DNA of 64,000 nucleotides, from positions 157,431 through 221,430 of the forward strand of contig NZ_BNCL01000006.1 of assembly GCF_014656455.1 (NCBI RefSeq). Direction: 5' to 3'. The notes under the pieces were generated by a model. That model saw nothing but the letters and a program-made list of their open reading frames with translations. It was not told where the DNA came from and did no database searches. The DNA is from Paracoccus aerius (GTDB lineage Bacteria; Pseudomonadota; Alphaproteobacteria; Rhodobacterales; Rhodobacteraceae). This document shows, piece after piece, positions 25,691 to 34,159 of this stretch (position 1 is its first letter; each line of letters begins with the position of its first letter). The position numbers and the translations under genes were made by a program.

Positions 25691-26719
25691 TCAGGCTGGG
25701 CGGAAAATCCGCGACACGGAACCGCGGCAGATCAGCCGGGTCTGGAACCGGACGTGGCGGGGCGGCTCGGACAGGCCCCGGATGCGTTCCAGAAGCATCT
25801 TGACCGCCACCGGCCCGATCTTGCCCACGGGTTGTGCGACCACCGTGATCTGCGGATCGGTGAAGGTGGCAAGGTCGAAGTCGTCGAAGCCGATCAGCGA
25901 CACGTCCCGGGGGATCGTCAGGCCGATCGACCGCAGCGCCAGCAATGCGCCGGTGGTCATCACGCTGTCCACCGTGAACAGCGCGGTGGGCCGTTCGGGC
26001 TGGCTGAACAGGCGGATGGTGGCGTCGATGGCATGCTGGACCGTCGAACTCGACACGGCGATCAGCCGCTGGTCCACCGGCAGCCCGTGGGCCTGCAGCG
26101 CCTTGACATAGCCCGCCTGCCGGTCGCGCGCCGTGACGATGCGCGCGTCGTCGTGGATCAGGGCGATCCGGCGATGGCCGTTGGCGATCAGATGTTCGAC
26201 CGCCTCGCGCGCTCCGCCCTCGTTGTCGACCGCGACGCTGTCGCAGGGCAGGTCGTCCAGCACCCGGTCGATCAGGACAATGGGCGTGCCCTCGCGCACC
26301 AGGCGCGCCAGGTGGAGGTTGTCGTTGGCCGAGGCGGGCGCCACGATCATCCCGCGGACGTTCAGCGCGCGCAGGTTGTCCAGAAGCGCGCGTTCCTGCT
26401 CCAGATCCTCTTCGCTGCTGGCGATCAGCAGGTTGTGCTTGCTGCCCCGCGCGGCGACGTCGATGTCATGGGCCACGCGTGCGAAGAACGGGTTCTGGAT
26501 GTCGCCCGGCACGAAGCCGATGATCGGCAGGCCCCCCTGCCGCAGCGCCTGCGCCACCCGGTTGCCCCGATAGCCAAGCCGTGCCGCGGCTTCCAGCACG
26601 CGTTCGGCCGCCTCGCTGCCCACATAGCCATAGCCGTTCAATGCCCGTGCCGCCGTGGCCCGGGAAACATTTGCGGCGGCAGCGACATCCTTGACCGTGG
26701 TGGACTTCGTTCGGGCCAA
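25691..26719 (-). CDS. LacI-family repressor of the fructosamine operon
   Basis: 342 residues. The N-terminal helix-turn-helix and hinge are VKDVAAAANVSRATAARALN and the following GYVGSEAAERVLEAAARLGY. Then comes the periplasmic-binding-protein-like effector domain (IIGFVPGDIQNPFFARVAHD; RRIALIHDDARIVTARDRQA; VSLIGFDDFDLATFTDPQIT). It lies 201 bases upstream of the binding-protein gene in the same direction, with a CG-centred palindrome between. It most likely represses the operon and is released by a fructosyl amine or its phosphate. The FDDF motif is the usual one for sugar effectors. Confidence 0.9.
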   Translation of the reverse strand: MARTKSTTVKDVAAAANVSRATAARALNGYGYVGSEAAERVLEAAARLGYRGNRVAQALRQGGLPIIGFVPGDIQNPFFARVAHDIDVAARGSKHNLLIASSEEDLEQERALLDNLRALNVRGMIVAPASANDNLHLARLVREGTPIVLIDRVLDDLPCDSVAVDNEGGAREAVEHLIANGHRRIALIHDDARIVTARDRQAGYVKALQAHGLPVDQRLIAVSSSTVQHAIDATIRLFSQPERPTALFTVDSVMTTGALLALRSIGLTIPRDVSLIGFDDFDLATFTDPQITVVAQPVGKIGPVAVKMLLERIRGLSEPPRHVRFQTRLICRGSVSRIFRPA

Positions 26720-26854
26720 GACTGCCTCTTTGAAAATGCGACAGCTGCCCGGCAGCCCTGTCCTGCGAGTATCAGACCCTGCCGAGATGTTTCAAGCACT
26801 TCGCGGCGGACCGTGCGGCCAGGGCCGTGGATGGCGGCAGGATTGCGGAAACCC

Positions 26855-27619
26855 TCAGGTCGCGGTGAAGCGGATGTGGGGCTGTCCCGGCCGGCCCGAC
26901 GGCGTCACCTCGGTCTCGACCCGGAAGACCGCGCGCAGAAGCGCCGGGGTCAGCACCTCCTCGGGCGTGCCGCAGGCAACGACGGCGCCTGCTTGCAGGA
27001 CCACGATCCGGTCGCAGAACATCGCGGCCAGGTTCAGGTCGTGCAGCGCCACGATGCTGGTCAGGTCCAGGTCGCGCATCAGGCGCAGGATCTCGATCTG
27101 GTGGTGGATGTCCAGGTGGTTGGTCGGCTCGTCCAGAAACAGGACGCGAGGCGTCTGCGCCAGGGCGCGGGCAATATGGACCCGTTGGCGTTCGCCCCCC
27201 GACAGGGTTTGCCAGGGCTGTGCCTGATGGCCTGACATGTCCACCCGCGCAAGCGCAGCCGAGACCGCCGCCTCGTCCGCAGCCGACCATCCTGACAGGG
27301 CGGACCGATGCGGCGTCCGTCCCAATCGCACCACATCGCGGACGCAGACATTGGTGTCAGTTGCCGCGTTCTGCTGCACAAAGGCCACCTGTTGCGCCAG
27401 CATCCGGCGCGGCACGCGGGCGATGTCGCGGCCGCCGATCTCGACCCGGCCCAAGGCCGGACGCCGCAGCCCGGCCAGCAGCCGCAGAAGCGAGGACTTG
27501 CCCGACCCGTTGGGGCCGATCAGGCCCAGCACCTCGCCCTCGGCCACCGACAGCGACACGTCCTGCACGATGGTCCGGCGGCGCACGCCCCAGACCAGGT
27601 TCCGGGCCACCACGCTCAT
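26855..27619 (-). CDS. FecE-type ABC ATPase (siderophore/corrinoid import)
   Basis: 254 residues. Walker A GPNGSGKSS (about 34-42), signature LSGGERQRVHIARALAQ, Walker B RVLFLDEPTNHLDIHHQ and switch VALHDLNLAAMFCD are all typical of the FecE/FhuC/BtuD importers. The ATG at 27619 overlaps the permease stop (ATGA); the frame upstream of it is a shadow of the permease gene. It energises the permease and binding protein encoded just before it. Metal-siderophore, heme and cobalamin importers share these motifs, so the ligand is open. Confidence 0.88.
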   Translation of the reverse strand: MSVVARNLVWGVRRRTIVQDVSLSVAEGEVLGLIGPNGSGKSSLLRLLAGLRRPALGRVEIGGRDIARVPRRMLAQQVAFVQQNAATDTNVCVRDVVRLGRTPHRSALSGWSAADEAAVSAALARVDMSGHQAQPWQTLSGGERQRVHIARALAQTPRVLFLDEPTNHLDIHHQIEILRLMRDLDLTSIVALHDLNLAAMFCDRIVVLQAGAVVACGTPEEVLTPALLRAVFRVETEVTPSGRPGQPHIRFTAT

Positions 27620-28656
27620 CCCTTGGGCCGCGAGCGGTAAAGGATCAACGTGAAGAAGGGCACGCCCACAAGGGCCGTGACCACGCCGATGGGCACCGTC
27701 TGCTGCGCCGCCACCGTGCGCGACGCAATGTCTGCCAGGACCAGGAAAACCGCGCCCACCGCCGCGCAGGCGGGCAGCAGCCGCATGTGCATGGGGCCCA
27801 CGACATAGCGCGCGGCATGGGGCACGACCAGACCCACGAAGCCGATCGCGCCCACCATGCTGACGATGGTGGCCGTCATCATCGCGGTCACGGCGAACAG
27901 GATCAGGCGGATCCGCCCGACTGGCACGCCAAGCGCCGCCGCGTCCTCGTCGCCGAAGGTGAAGGCGTCCAGCGACCGCGCCATCAGCAGGCAAATTGCC
28001 AGCCCAAGCGCCACCACGACCAGCAGAAGCTGGAAATCCGGCCAGCGGACCCCGCCGAAGCTGCCCAGAAGCCAGAACATCACGTCCCGCGCCTGCTGCG
28101 CGTTCCCCGAGGTCGTGACGATATACGAGGTCAACGCGTTGAACAGCTGCGAGGCCGCGACACCGGCCAGGATGGTGTGGTTCGGCCCGCTGGTCGCCCC
28201 GTTCGAGAGCAGCGCAACAAGCGCAAAGGCCGCAAAGGCCCCGGCAAAGGCGCCCATCGACAGCGACAGCCCGCCCGCCCCAATGCCCAGCACGATCACC
28301 GCCACCGCCCCGGTCGAGGCACCGGCCGAGACGCCCAGCACGAAGGGTTCCGCCAGGGCGTTGCGCAGCAGCGCCTGCAGGATCGCGCCGCAGATGGCCA
28401 GGCCAGCCCCGGCAAGCGCCGCCACAAGGGCGCGGCTAAGGCGCAGGTCCCAGACCACGCTCTGCTCGATGGGCGGGATATCGACATGGGTCAGGCCCAG
28501 CCCGTTGGTGACCGCCGCGAAGACGGTGCCCAAGCCGATGCCGTAATCCCCGATCGCCGCCGCCAGGGCAACGGCAAGGACCAGCACGCCCAGCACGAGC
28601 GCCAGGAACAGCGCAAGCCAGCCGGACCCGCCCCGCATTTGGCCGATATCGGTCAC
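27616..28656 (-). CDS. FecCD-family ABC permease
   Basis: 346 residues with about ten membrane segments, of the FecCD/BtuC type. Signatures include DLRLSRALVAALAGAGLAIC near the start, LRNALAEPFVLGVSAGASTG after it, and GFVGLVVPHAARYVVG in the C-half. It acts as a homodimer, so a single permease gene suffices. Its start overlaps the binding-protein stop by four bases. Confidence 0.9.
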   Translation of the reverse strand: MTDIGQMRGGSGWLALFLALVLGVLVLAVALAAAIGDYGIGLGTVFAAVTNGLGLTHVDIPPIEQSVVWDLRLSRALVAALAGAGLAICGAILQALLRNALAEPFVLGVSAGASTGAVAVIVLGIGAGGLSLSMGAFAGAFAAFALVALLSNGATSGPNHTILAGVAASQLFNALTSYIVTTSGNAQQARDVMFWLLGSFGGVRWPDFQLLLVVVALGLAICLLMARSLDAFTFGDEDAAALGVPVGRIRLILFAVTAMMTATIVSMVGAIGFVGLVVPHAARYVVGPMHMRLLPACAAVGAVFLVLADIASRTVAAQQTVPIGVVTALVGVPFFTLILYRSRPKG

Positions 28657-29663
28657 GGCAGGTCAAGCGCCTTCAACTGGCGGGCAATTTCCTCGGCGCC
28701 GTAAAGGGTGCGGATGCTGGGGTTCATCGCCGCCCCGCTCATCACCACGATGCGTCCGGCCGTCACGGCCTCCATCTGGCTGACGGTGGGGTCCGAGGTC
28801 AGGTAGGCGATCTTGGCCTCGGCATTGTCCAGGTCCCAGCGGTTGCGGTCCACCTGCGACGCGACAAGCACCGTCGGGTTGGCGGCCATGATGCCTTCCC
28901 AGCCCAGAGTCGGCCATTCCGCCTCGGTCTTGACCGCGTTCGAGCCGCCAAGGATGTCCGCGATATAGCCCGAAGGGCCGTTCCCGCCGCCCAGATAGGC
29001 GTCATCGGCGGGCGAGGGGCTGGAGAACCAGAACAGGAAGGTCAGATCCTCGCGGTCCTTGAACTCGGCCCGCAGGGCGGCCTCGCGCGCCTTGAAGTCG
29101 GCGATCACCGCCTGTCCACGGTCGGCCACATCAAAGATCCGCGCCATGTCGTCGATCTCGCGGTAAAGCTGGTCCATGGTCCAAAGGGCGTCCCGGCTGC
29201 CATAGGCGTCGTTCGCATCCATTGCGGTCGAGCAGGCACTGGGGGACAGATAGGTCGGAATGCCCAGGGCCTCGAAATCCTCGCGCTTGGCGACCTTGCT
29301 GTCTGGACCCATCAGCGTCAACAGCATGGCCGGCACAAAGTCGGGCTGCTTGGACAGCACCGCCTCCAGCGTGGGAAACTCGACAGTCAGGACTTCGACC
29401 TGGCTGTTGGCTTTTTCCAGGTCGGGCAGCACCTTGTTCGGCCAGAAGGCAGTGGCGGCCATGCGGTCCTGGAGACCGAGAAGCAAAAGGATCTCGGCGC
29501 TATTCTGGCCCAGGGCCACCGCGCGCTCGGGCGCCTTTGTAAACGTCACCTGCTGCCCGCAATTCTCGATCACCAGCGGATAGCTGGTCGGCTGGGCCAC
29601 GGCCGGGGCCGCAAGGACCGCAAGGGCGATGCCGGCCAGATGCCGGGGGCGCATGTTCCGCAT
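28653..29663 (-). CDS. Periplasmic binding protein of FecB/BtuF type
   Basis: 336 residues. The start at 29663 (MRNMRPRHLAG) gives a clean Sec signal ending AVLAAPAVAQ; a longer frame adds 20 residues without function. The mature chain begins YPLVIENCGQQVTFTKAPER, the usual class III binding-protein opening, and contains VALGQNSAEILLLLGLQDRM. It lacks a lipobox. It heads a three-gene operon. No TonB-dependent receptor or siderophore enzyme lies nearby, so the receptor must be elsewhere. Ligand likely an iron-siderophore or another metal complex. Confidence 0.85.
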   Translation of the reverse strand: MRNMRPRHLAGIALAVLAAPAVAQPTSYPLVIENCGQQVTFTKAPERAVALGQNSAEILLLLGLQDRMAATAFWPNKVLPDLEKANSQVEVLTVEFPTLEAVLSKQPDFVPAMLLTLMGPDSKVAKREDFEALGIPTYLSPSACSTAMDANDAYGSRDALWTMDQLYREIDDMARIFDVADRGQAVIADFKAREAALRAEFKDREDLTFLFWFSSPSPADDAYLGGGNGPSGYIADILGGSNAVKTEAEWPTLGWEGIMAANPTVLVASQVDRNRWDLDNAEAKIAYLTSDPTVSQMEAVTAGRIVVMSGAAMNPSIRTLYGAEEIARQLKALDLP

Positions 29664-29677
29664 GATCGTCGTCCAAT

Positions 29678-29709
29678 CCCGATAAAAATTGTCTGGCTGC
29701 ATTATCGGG
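29678..29709. promoter_or_regulatory. Inverted repeat upstream of the FecB-type gene
   Basis: CCCGATAA (29678-29685) and TTATCGGG (29702-29709) form a perfect 8-bp inverted repeat 15 bases before the start codon. In the leftward mRNA it could sequester the ribosome site; as DNA it could be an operator of a metal-responsive repressor. A smaller repeat (ACCCT/AGGGT) lies just beyond it. Confidence 0.4.
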
Positions 29710-29852
29710 GCTGCGGCGGGCACTCAACCCTTATTTCAGGGTGGCTGCGGCGCCCTGGGGCAGGCACGGCCGGCTGCGGCGAAGGATCCATCCGCCGGGA
29801 CAGGAGTTGCGATAGGCGCGCCGGTGGCGCATGCGCAAGCAGGGGATGAGAC

Positions 29853-30710
29853 ATGGCGAAGATGGCCGGAAACGACATGGGATGGGCGATCCCGCTGATG
29901 CGGCTTGGCTATGGCGGGCGGGGGCTGGTCTATCTGGCGGTGGCGGGGATTTCGCTTTGGTCGCTTTATCGCGGTGGACAGGCGCAGGACACGTCCTCGG
30001 CCCTTGGCTGGCTTGAGAACAGCTGGGGCGGCGGAGCGGCGCTGTTCCTGATCCTTCTGGGGATGCTGGCCTATGCTGTCTGGCGCGTGGTCGACGCCGT
30101 CTGGGACCTTGAGGATTACGGCAGCGAGGCAAAGGGCATCGTTGCCCGGTTGGGCATGGTGGTGACGGGCATCATCCACCTGGGGATCGGGGTGCTGGCC
30201 TTCTCGCTGCTGTTCGGTTCGGGGTCCGAAGGCGAAGGCTCAAGCATCCCGCGCTATGTCGGTGCGGTCATGGCCTGGCCGGGGGGCCGCTGGCTGATCG
30301 GCCTTGTCGCGTTGCTGATCCTGGGTGCCGGCGCCTATTACCTGCGGCAAGGCTGGCGCAACGACTATCGCAAGCACCTGCGCGCCAACCACTTCACCGC
30401 CCGGTGGAACAGCGTGCTGAAGGCAGGCGTGATGGCGCAGGGCGTCGTCATTGGGGTGATCGGGCTTTTGTTCCTGTTCGCCGCCTGGCGGGCCAATCCC
30501 CAAGAGGCCGGCGGCGTCGGAGAGGCGTTTTCTTGGCTGTCGGAACAGGCGTATGGGCGGCTTCTGGTGATCGGGGTCTGCCTGGGCCTGGTCGGATTCG
30601 CGATCTTCTGCTTCGTCAATGCGGCCTACCGGATCGTCCCGAAAGCCTCGGATCCGAACATCCGCAGCCTGGCGGACAAGCTGATCGGCGGGGCGACCGG
30701 GGGCCGCTGA
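29853..30710 (+). CDS. DUF1206 membrane protein
   Basis: 285 residues with six membrane segments arranged as three two-helix repeats, the DUF1206 architecture. Each repeat starts with an Arg/Gly-aromatic turn: RLGYGGRGLVYLAVAGISLW, RLGMVVTGIIHLGIGVLAFS, and VLKAGVMAQGVVIGVIGLLF. Function of the family is unknown. AGGGG seven bases before ATG 29853 marks the start. It is divergent from the siderophore-type transporter and followed, after 88 bases, by the CobW-type gene, whose own promoter lies between, so it is probably a single-gene unit. Confidence 0.88.
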   Translation: MAKMAGNDMGWAIPLMRLGYGGRGLVYLAVAGISLWSLYRGGQAQDTSSALGWLENSWGGGAALFLILLGMLAYAVWRVVDAVWDLEDYGSEAKGIVARLGMVVTGIIHLGIGVLAFSLLFGSGSEGEGSSIPRYVGAVMAWPGGRWLIGLVALLILGAGAYYLRQGWRNDYRKHLRANHFTARWNSVLKAGVMAQGVVIGVIGLLFLFAAWRANPQEAGGVGEAFSWLSEQAYGRLLVIGVCLGLVGFAIFCFVNAAYRIVPKASDPNIRSLADKLIGGATGGR

Positions 30711-30764
30711 CCCGCAGCCCCGGCGCAATCGCCTCTTGCATGGCGACCCGGTGACCGGGTATAC

Positions 30765-30787
30765 GGATTGTTACGTTATTACGTTTC
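30765..30787. promoter_or_regulatory. Zur-like box before the CobW-type GTPase gene
   Basis: A 23-base imperfect palindrome centred on 30776, with GTTA and TTAC arms, agrees with the enterobacterial Zur consensus (GAAATGTTATAnTATAACATTTC) at about 16 of 22 positions. It lies 11 bases before the start codon of a COG0523 protein, the class most often repressed by Zur under zinc sufficiency. Confidence 0.55.
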
Positions 30788-30798
30788 AGGACACGCCG

Positions 30799-32019
30799 AT
30801 GCCCCCTTCATCCCTGGACGATCCCCGTCTGCCCGTCACCGTCCTGTCGGGCTTCCTGGGTGCCGGAAAAACCACGCTTCTGAACCATGTGCTGAACAAC
30901 CGCGACGGCCGCCGCGTCGCGGTGATTGTCAACGACATGTCCGAGGTCAATATCGACGCCGACCTGGTTCGCGCGGGAACCGAACTGTCGCGGTCGCAGG
31001 AAACCCTGGTCGAGATGACCAACGGCTGCATCTGCTGCACGCTGCGCGACGACCTGCTGGCCGAGGTGGGTCGTCTGGCGCGCGAAGCCCGGTTCGACTA
31101 TCTGCTGATCGAGTCGACCGGCATCTCCGAACCCCTTCCCGTTGCCGCGACTTTCGATTTCCGTGACGATGCGGGCCACAGCCTGTCGGACGTAGCGCGG
31201 CTGGACACGATGGTCACCGTGGTCGATGCCGCGAACCTGACGCGCGATTTCTCCAGCCACGACGTCCTGTCCGACCTGGGCGAAAGCCTGGGCGGTGGCG
31301 ACGACCGGACGCTGGCCAACCTGCTGACCGACCAGATCGAGTTTGCAGACGTGATCGTGCTGAACAAGATCACGGCCGCGGGCCGCGACAGGCTGCCCCA
31401 GGCACGCAGCATCGTTCGCGCGCTGAACCCAGATGCCCGGCTGATCGAGACCGACTTCGCCCGCGTCGATGCGGCGCTGATCCTCGATACCGGGCTGTTC
31501 GACTTTGACCGGGCGCATCAGCATCCGCTTTGGGCGAAAGAGCTTTACGGCTTCGACCACCACATCCCCGAGACCGAGGAATACGGTATTTCCTCATTCG
31601 TCTATCGCGCGCGGCGGCCTTTTGATCCCGCTAGGATCCATGCGGTTCTGAACGGCGACCTGGCCGGCGTGATCCGGGCCAAGGGCCATTTCTGGATCGC
31701 CTCGCGCCCGGATTGGGTGGCCGAGTTCAGCCTGGCCGGGGCGATCTCCTCGGTCAGTCCCTTGGGGCGGTGGTGGGCGGGCGTGCCGCGCAAGCACTGG
31801 CCCACGGTGACCGAAGGCCTGGATGCCGTTGCCCGCCTTTGGCAAGATCCCTGGGGCGACCGGCGGCAGGAGATCGTCTTCATCGGCGCAGGCATGGACC
31901 CTGCCGCAATCACCGGTGCCCTTGACGCCGCCCTTGTCGCCGGTGACGATTTCGCCCCCGAAAGCTGGGCCAAGCTGCCCGATCCCTTCCCCGCCTGGGG
32001 CGCTCGCGGGGCGGCCTGA
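30799..32019 (+). CDS. CobW/COG0523 metal-chaperone GTPase, probably zinc
   Basis: 406 residues. Walker A SGFLGAGKTTLL (residues 17-28), the metal-binding CxCC at C77, C79 and C80 (NGCICCTLRDDLL), ESTGISEPLPVA, and a guanine-specificity NKI are present, followed by the CobW C-terminal domain (SSFVYRARRPFDPARIHAVL). COG0523 GTPases load zinc or cobalt into client enzymes during scarcity. ATG 30799 is used because AGGA lies eight bases before it; an upstream ATG at 30736 would place the Zur-like box inside the coding region. With that box the zinc-chaperone role (ZagA/ZigA type) is favoured over a cobalamin-synthesis role. Confidence 0.85.
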   Translation: MPPSSLDDPRLPVTVLSGFLGAGKTTLLNHVLNNRDGRRVAVIVNDMSEVNIDADLVRAGTELSRSQETLVEMTNGCICCTLRDDLLAEVGRLAREARFDYLLIESTGISEPLPVAATFDFRDDAGHSLSDVARLDTMVTVVDAANLTRDFSSHDVLSDLGESLGGGDDRTLANLLTDQIEFADVIVLNKITAAGRDRLPQARSIVRALNPDARLIETDFARVDAALILDTGLFDFDRAHQHPLWAKELYGFDHHIPETEEYGISSFVYRARRPFDPARIHAVLNGDLAGVIRAKGHFWIASRPDWVAEFSLAGAISSVSPLGRWWAGVPRKHWPTVTEGLDAVARLWQDPWGDRRQEIVFIGAGMDPAAITGALDAALVAGDDFAPESWAKLPDPFPAWGARGAA

Positions 32020-32024
32020 CGACC

Positions 32025-32285
32025 ATGGGCGGGAACCTTGCGACTTCGCTCCGGAAACGGTTGCGCGCCCGGCCGATGGAGGAGTTCGACCATCTGCCGC
32101 CAGAGCTTCGCGGCTGGCTGGCCCGGGCCGCCCTGCCCTGGAGCGCGCGTTCAGCCGCGCGCATCTGGCGGAAGGCCGGCCGGGACGGCAATGCGGAAGA
32201 CCGCTGCAACCGGCTTGACGCCATTGAACGCGCGATGCTGCGCCGGGACGCGATCAGGACGTGGGGGCCGGATTATCCGGTCTGA
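32025..32285 (+). CDS. DUF6525-type small basic protein
   Basis: 86 residues, rich in Arg and Ala, with two Trp-containing conserved stretches: FDHLPPELRGWLARAALPWS and the tail RRDAIRTWGPDYP. This pattern matches small proteins annotated DUF6525 in Rhodobacterales; function unknown. It starts five bases after the CobW-type stop and so is probably in the same, Zur-linked transcript. No signal or membrane segment. Confidence 0.7.
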   Translation: MGGNLATSLRKRLRARPMEEFDHLPPELRGWLARAALPWSARSAARIWRKAGRDGNAEDRCNRLDAIERAMLRRDAIRTWGPDYPV

Positions 32286-32415
32286 GACAGGGCAAGTCGA
32301 CGTCCGACCGGTGCAGGCATCCACTTGATCGTCGTCATCCCCCGGCCGTTCCGCAGCAGGCTTGACAGCCCGCCCCGCCCCTGGCGCATAACGCAAGGCC
32401 ACGGGGGGACGGCGA

Positions 32416-33423
32416 ATGCGGCAGAAACGGGTGACGCTGGAGGAAATCGCGCAGGCCGCGGGGGTGTCGCGGGCAACGGTATCGCTGGTGGTGCGGAAAT
32501 CCCCCCTGGTTGCCGACCACACCCGCGAGCGGGTCGAGCGGATCATGGCCGAGATGGACTATGTCCGCGACATCGGCGCTGCGCGGCTGCGCAACAATTC
32601 CAGCCGGACGGTGGGCGTGATCGTGCCCAACCTCGTCAACTCGTTCTTCACCGAGTTCCTGTCGGGGGTCGAGGATGTGATGGCGCAGGACGACCGTGTG
32701 GTGCTGCTTGCCAACAGCCGGGATGATCCATGGCGCCAGGACGCGATCCTTCAGCGGTTTCGCGGGCATGGGGTGGACGGGGTCATCCTCTGCCCCGCCG
32801 TTGGCACGGAACCCCAGCTTCCGGCCCGCATCGCGGGATGGGGAATGCCGCTGGTCCAGGCCCTTCGCGAAGTGGGGCCGCCGCTGGATTTCGCAGGCGC
32901 GGACTATGTCGCGGCCGTCGGGCTTGCCGTACGCCATCTGGTCGCACAAGGCTGCAGCCGCCTTGCCTTCCTGTCCGTCACCGCCCGCACCTCGGCCCGA
33001 GAGGAACGGCTGTCGGGCTTTGCCCGCGCCCTGGCCGAAACCGGGATCACCAATGCGGGCGTCGTCGAGGCAGACCTGACCTGGGAAGGCGCGGCGCAAT
33101 CGGCGGCGCAGGTCCTCGCGCTTGGAACACGGCCCGATGCGGTCCTGTGCTTCAATGACGTGCTTGCGGCCGGCCTGATGGCGGGCCTGCGCCGCGCGGG
33201 ATGCGAACCGGGCCGCGACATCGCGGTGGTGGGCCTGGATGACCTGCCCCTGGCCGAACTGACCCATCCCGCCTTGACCAGCGTCGCCATGGACGCGCCA
33301 CGCATCGGGCGGAACGCGGCAGGGCTTCTGGCGCGCCGGCTGGCCGATCCGGCCGCGGTGCCGCAACGCGACATCGTGGCCCCCCGGCTGGTCGTCAGGG
33401 ACAGCAGCTTCCAAAAGGTTTGA
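32416..33423 (+). CDS. LacI-family repressor of the downstream transport operon
   Basis: 335 residues. Helix-turn-helix LEEIAQAAGVSRATVSLVVR (about 8-27) and hinge RLRNNSSRTVGVIVPNLVNS are followed by the effector domain (DGVILCPAVGTEPQLPARIA; RDIAVVGLDDLPLAELTHPA). The gene is separated from the first permease by 66 bases that contain a CG-centred palindrome. It most likely controls the transporter and enzymes through 39022, and perhaps itself. Effector unknown; LacI members with amino-acid-type transporters are uncommon, since most sense sugars. Confidence 0.9.
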   Translation: MRQKRVTLEEIAQAAGVSRATVSLVVRKSPLVADHTRERVERIMAEMDYVRDIGAARLRNNSSRTVGVIVPNLVNSFFTEFLSGVEDVMAQDDRVVLLANSRDDPWRQDAILQRFRGHGVDGVILCPAVGTEPQLPARIAGWGMPLVQALREVGPPLDFAGADYVAAVGLAVRHLVAQGCSRLAFLSVTARTSAREERLSGFARALAETGITNAGVVEADLTWEGAAQSAAQVLALGTRPDAVLCFNDVLAAGLMAGLRRAGCEPGRDIAVVGLDDLPLAELTHPALTSVAMDAPRIGRNAAGLLARRLADPAAVPQRDIVAPRLVVRDSSFQKV

Positions 33424-33440
33424 CTTCCGGTCGATTCTGT

Positions 33441-33456
33441 TTTAGATCGTTCTAAA
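33441..33456. promoter_or_regulatory. LacI-type operator of the 33.5-39 kb operon
   Basis: TTTAGA and TCTAAA arms around TCGT give a 16-base palindrome with the central CG expected for LacI-family sites, 34 bases before the first permease start and 18 bases after the lacI-type stop. It also resembles an Irr box (TTTAGAAnnnTTCTAAA), but the spacing and context favour the adjacent LacI protein. Confidence 0.65.
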
Positions 33457-33489
33457 TACGGGAAGCGACACATCCGCAGGGGAGGGCAG

Positions 33490-34158
33490 ATGTATCAGTT
33501 CAACTTCCAGCCGGTTTTCGATAACCTCGACCTGCTCCTTTACGGGGCATGGCTGACAGTGCGGCTGTCGTTCCTGGCGATGATCCTTGGCCTTATCGTC
33601 TCGCTGCTGGGCGCGGTCGCGAAGACCTCGGGCATCCGCCCGCTGCGGTGGCTGGTCGATGTCTATGTCGAGGTGATCCGGAACACGCCCTTCCTGATCC
33701 AGATCTTCTTCATCTTCTTCGGGCTGCCCGCCGTAGGCATCTCGATGTCGCCCAACACGGCGGCGCTTGTGGCCCTTGTCATCAACGTCGGCGCCTACGG
33801 GACCGAGATCATCCGCGCGGGCATCGAATCTATCCCCAAGGGCCAGATCGAGGCCGGGCGGGCGCTTGGCCTCAGCCCGATCCATATCTTCCGCTATGTC
33901 GTCGTGGTGCCCGCGCTGCGCAACATCTATCCGGCGCTGACCAGCCAGTTCATCTACCTGATGCTGACCTCCAGCGTGGTTTCGGTCATCTCGGCCAACG
34001 ACCTGGCCTCGGCGGGGGCGGACCTCAACGCCCGCACCTTCGCCAGCTTCGAGATCTACCTGGTCCTGACGGTGATGTATTTCCTGCTGGCGCTCGGCTT
34101 TTCCACGCTGTTCGGCGTCGTCCGCCGCGCCTTCTTCACCTATCCCGCGAGCCGCTGA
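33490..34158 (+). CDS. Polar amino-acid-type ABC permease (HisM/GlnP type)
   Basis: 222 residues, five membrane segments. The N-terminal LDLLLYGAWLTVRLSFLAMI and EVIRNTPFLIQIFFIFFGLP are diagnostic for the polar-amino-acid permeases, and the EAA loop is IESIPKGQIEAGRALGLSPI. GGAGGGCAG precedes the ATG. It pairs with the permease that starts two bases after its stop. Confidence 0.92.
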   Translation: MYQFNFQPVFDNLDLLLYGAWLTVRLSFLAMILGLIVSLLGAVAKTSGIRPLRWLVDVYVEVIRNTPFLIQIFFIFFGLPAVGISMSPNTAALVALVINVGAYGTEIIRAGIESIPKGQIEAGRALGLSPIHIFRYVVVVPALRNIYPALTSQFIYLMLTSSVVSVISANDLASAGADLNARTFASFEIYLVLTVMYFLLALGFSTLFGVVRRAFFTYPASR

Positions 34159-34159
34159 C

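Noticed and set aside
29710..29852. Cobalamin or other riboswitch before the FecB-type operon
   Set aside because: I looked for a B12-box-like stretch and conserved paired regions and found none; only short inverted repeats are present.
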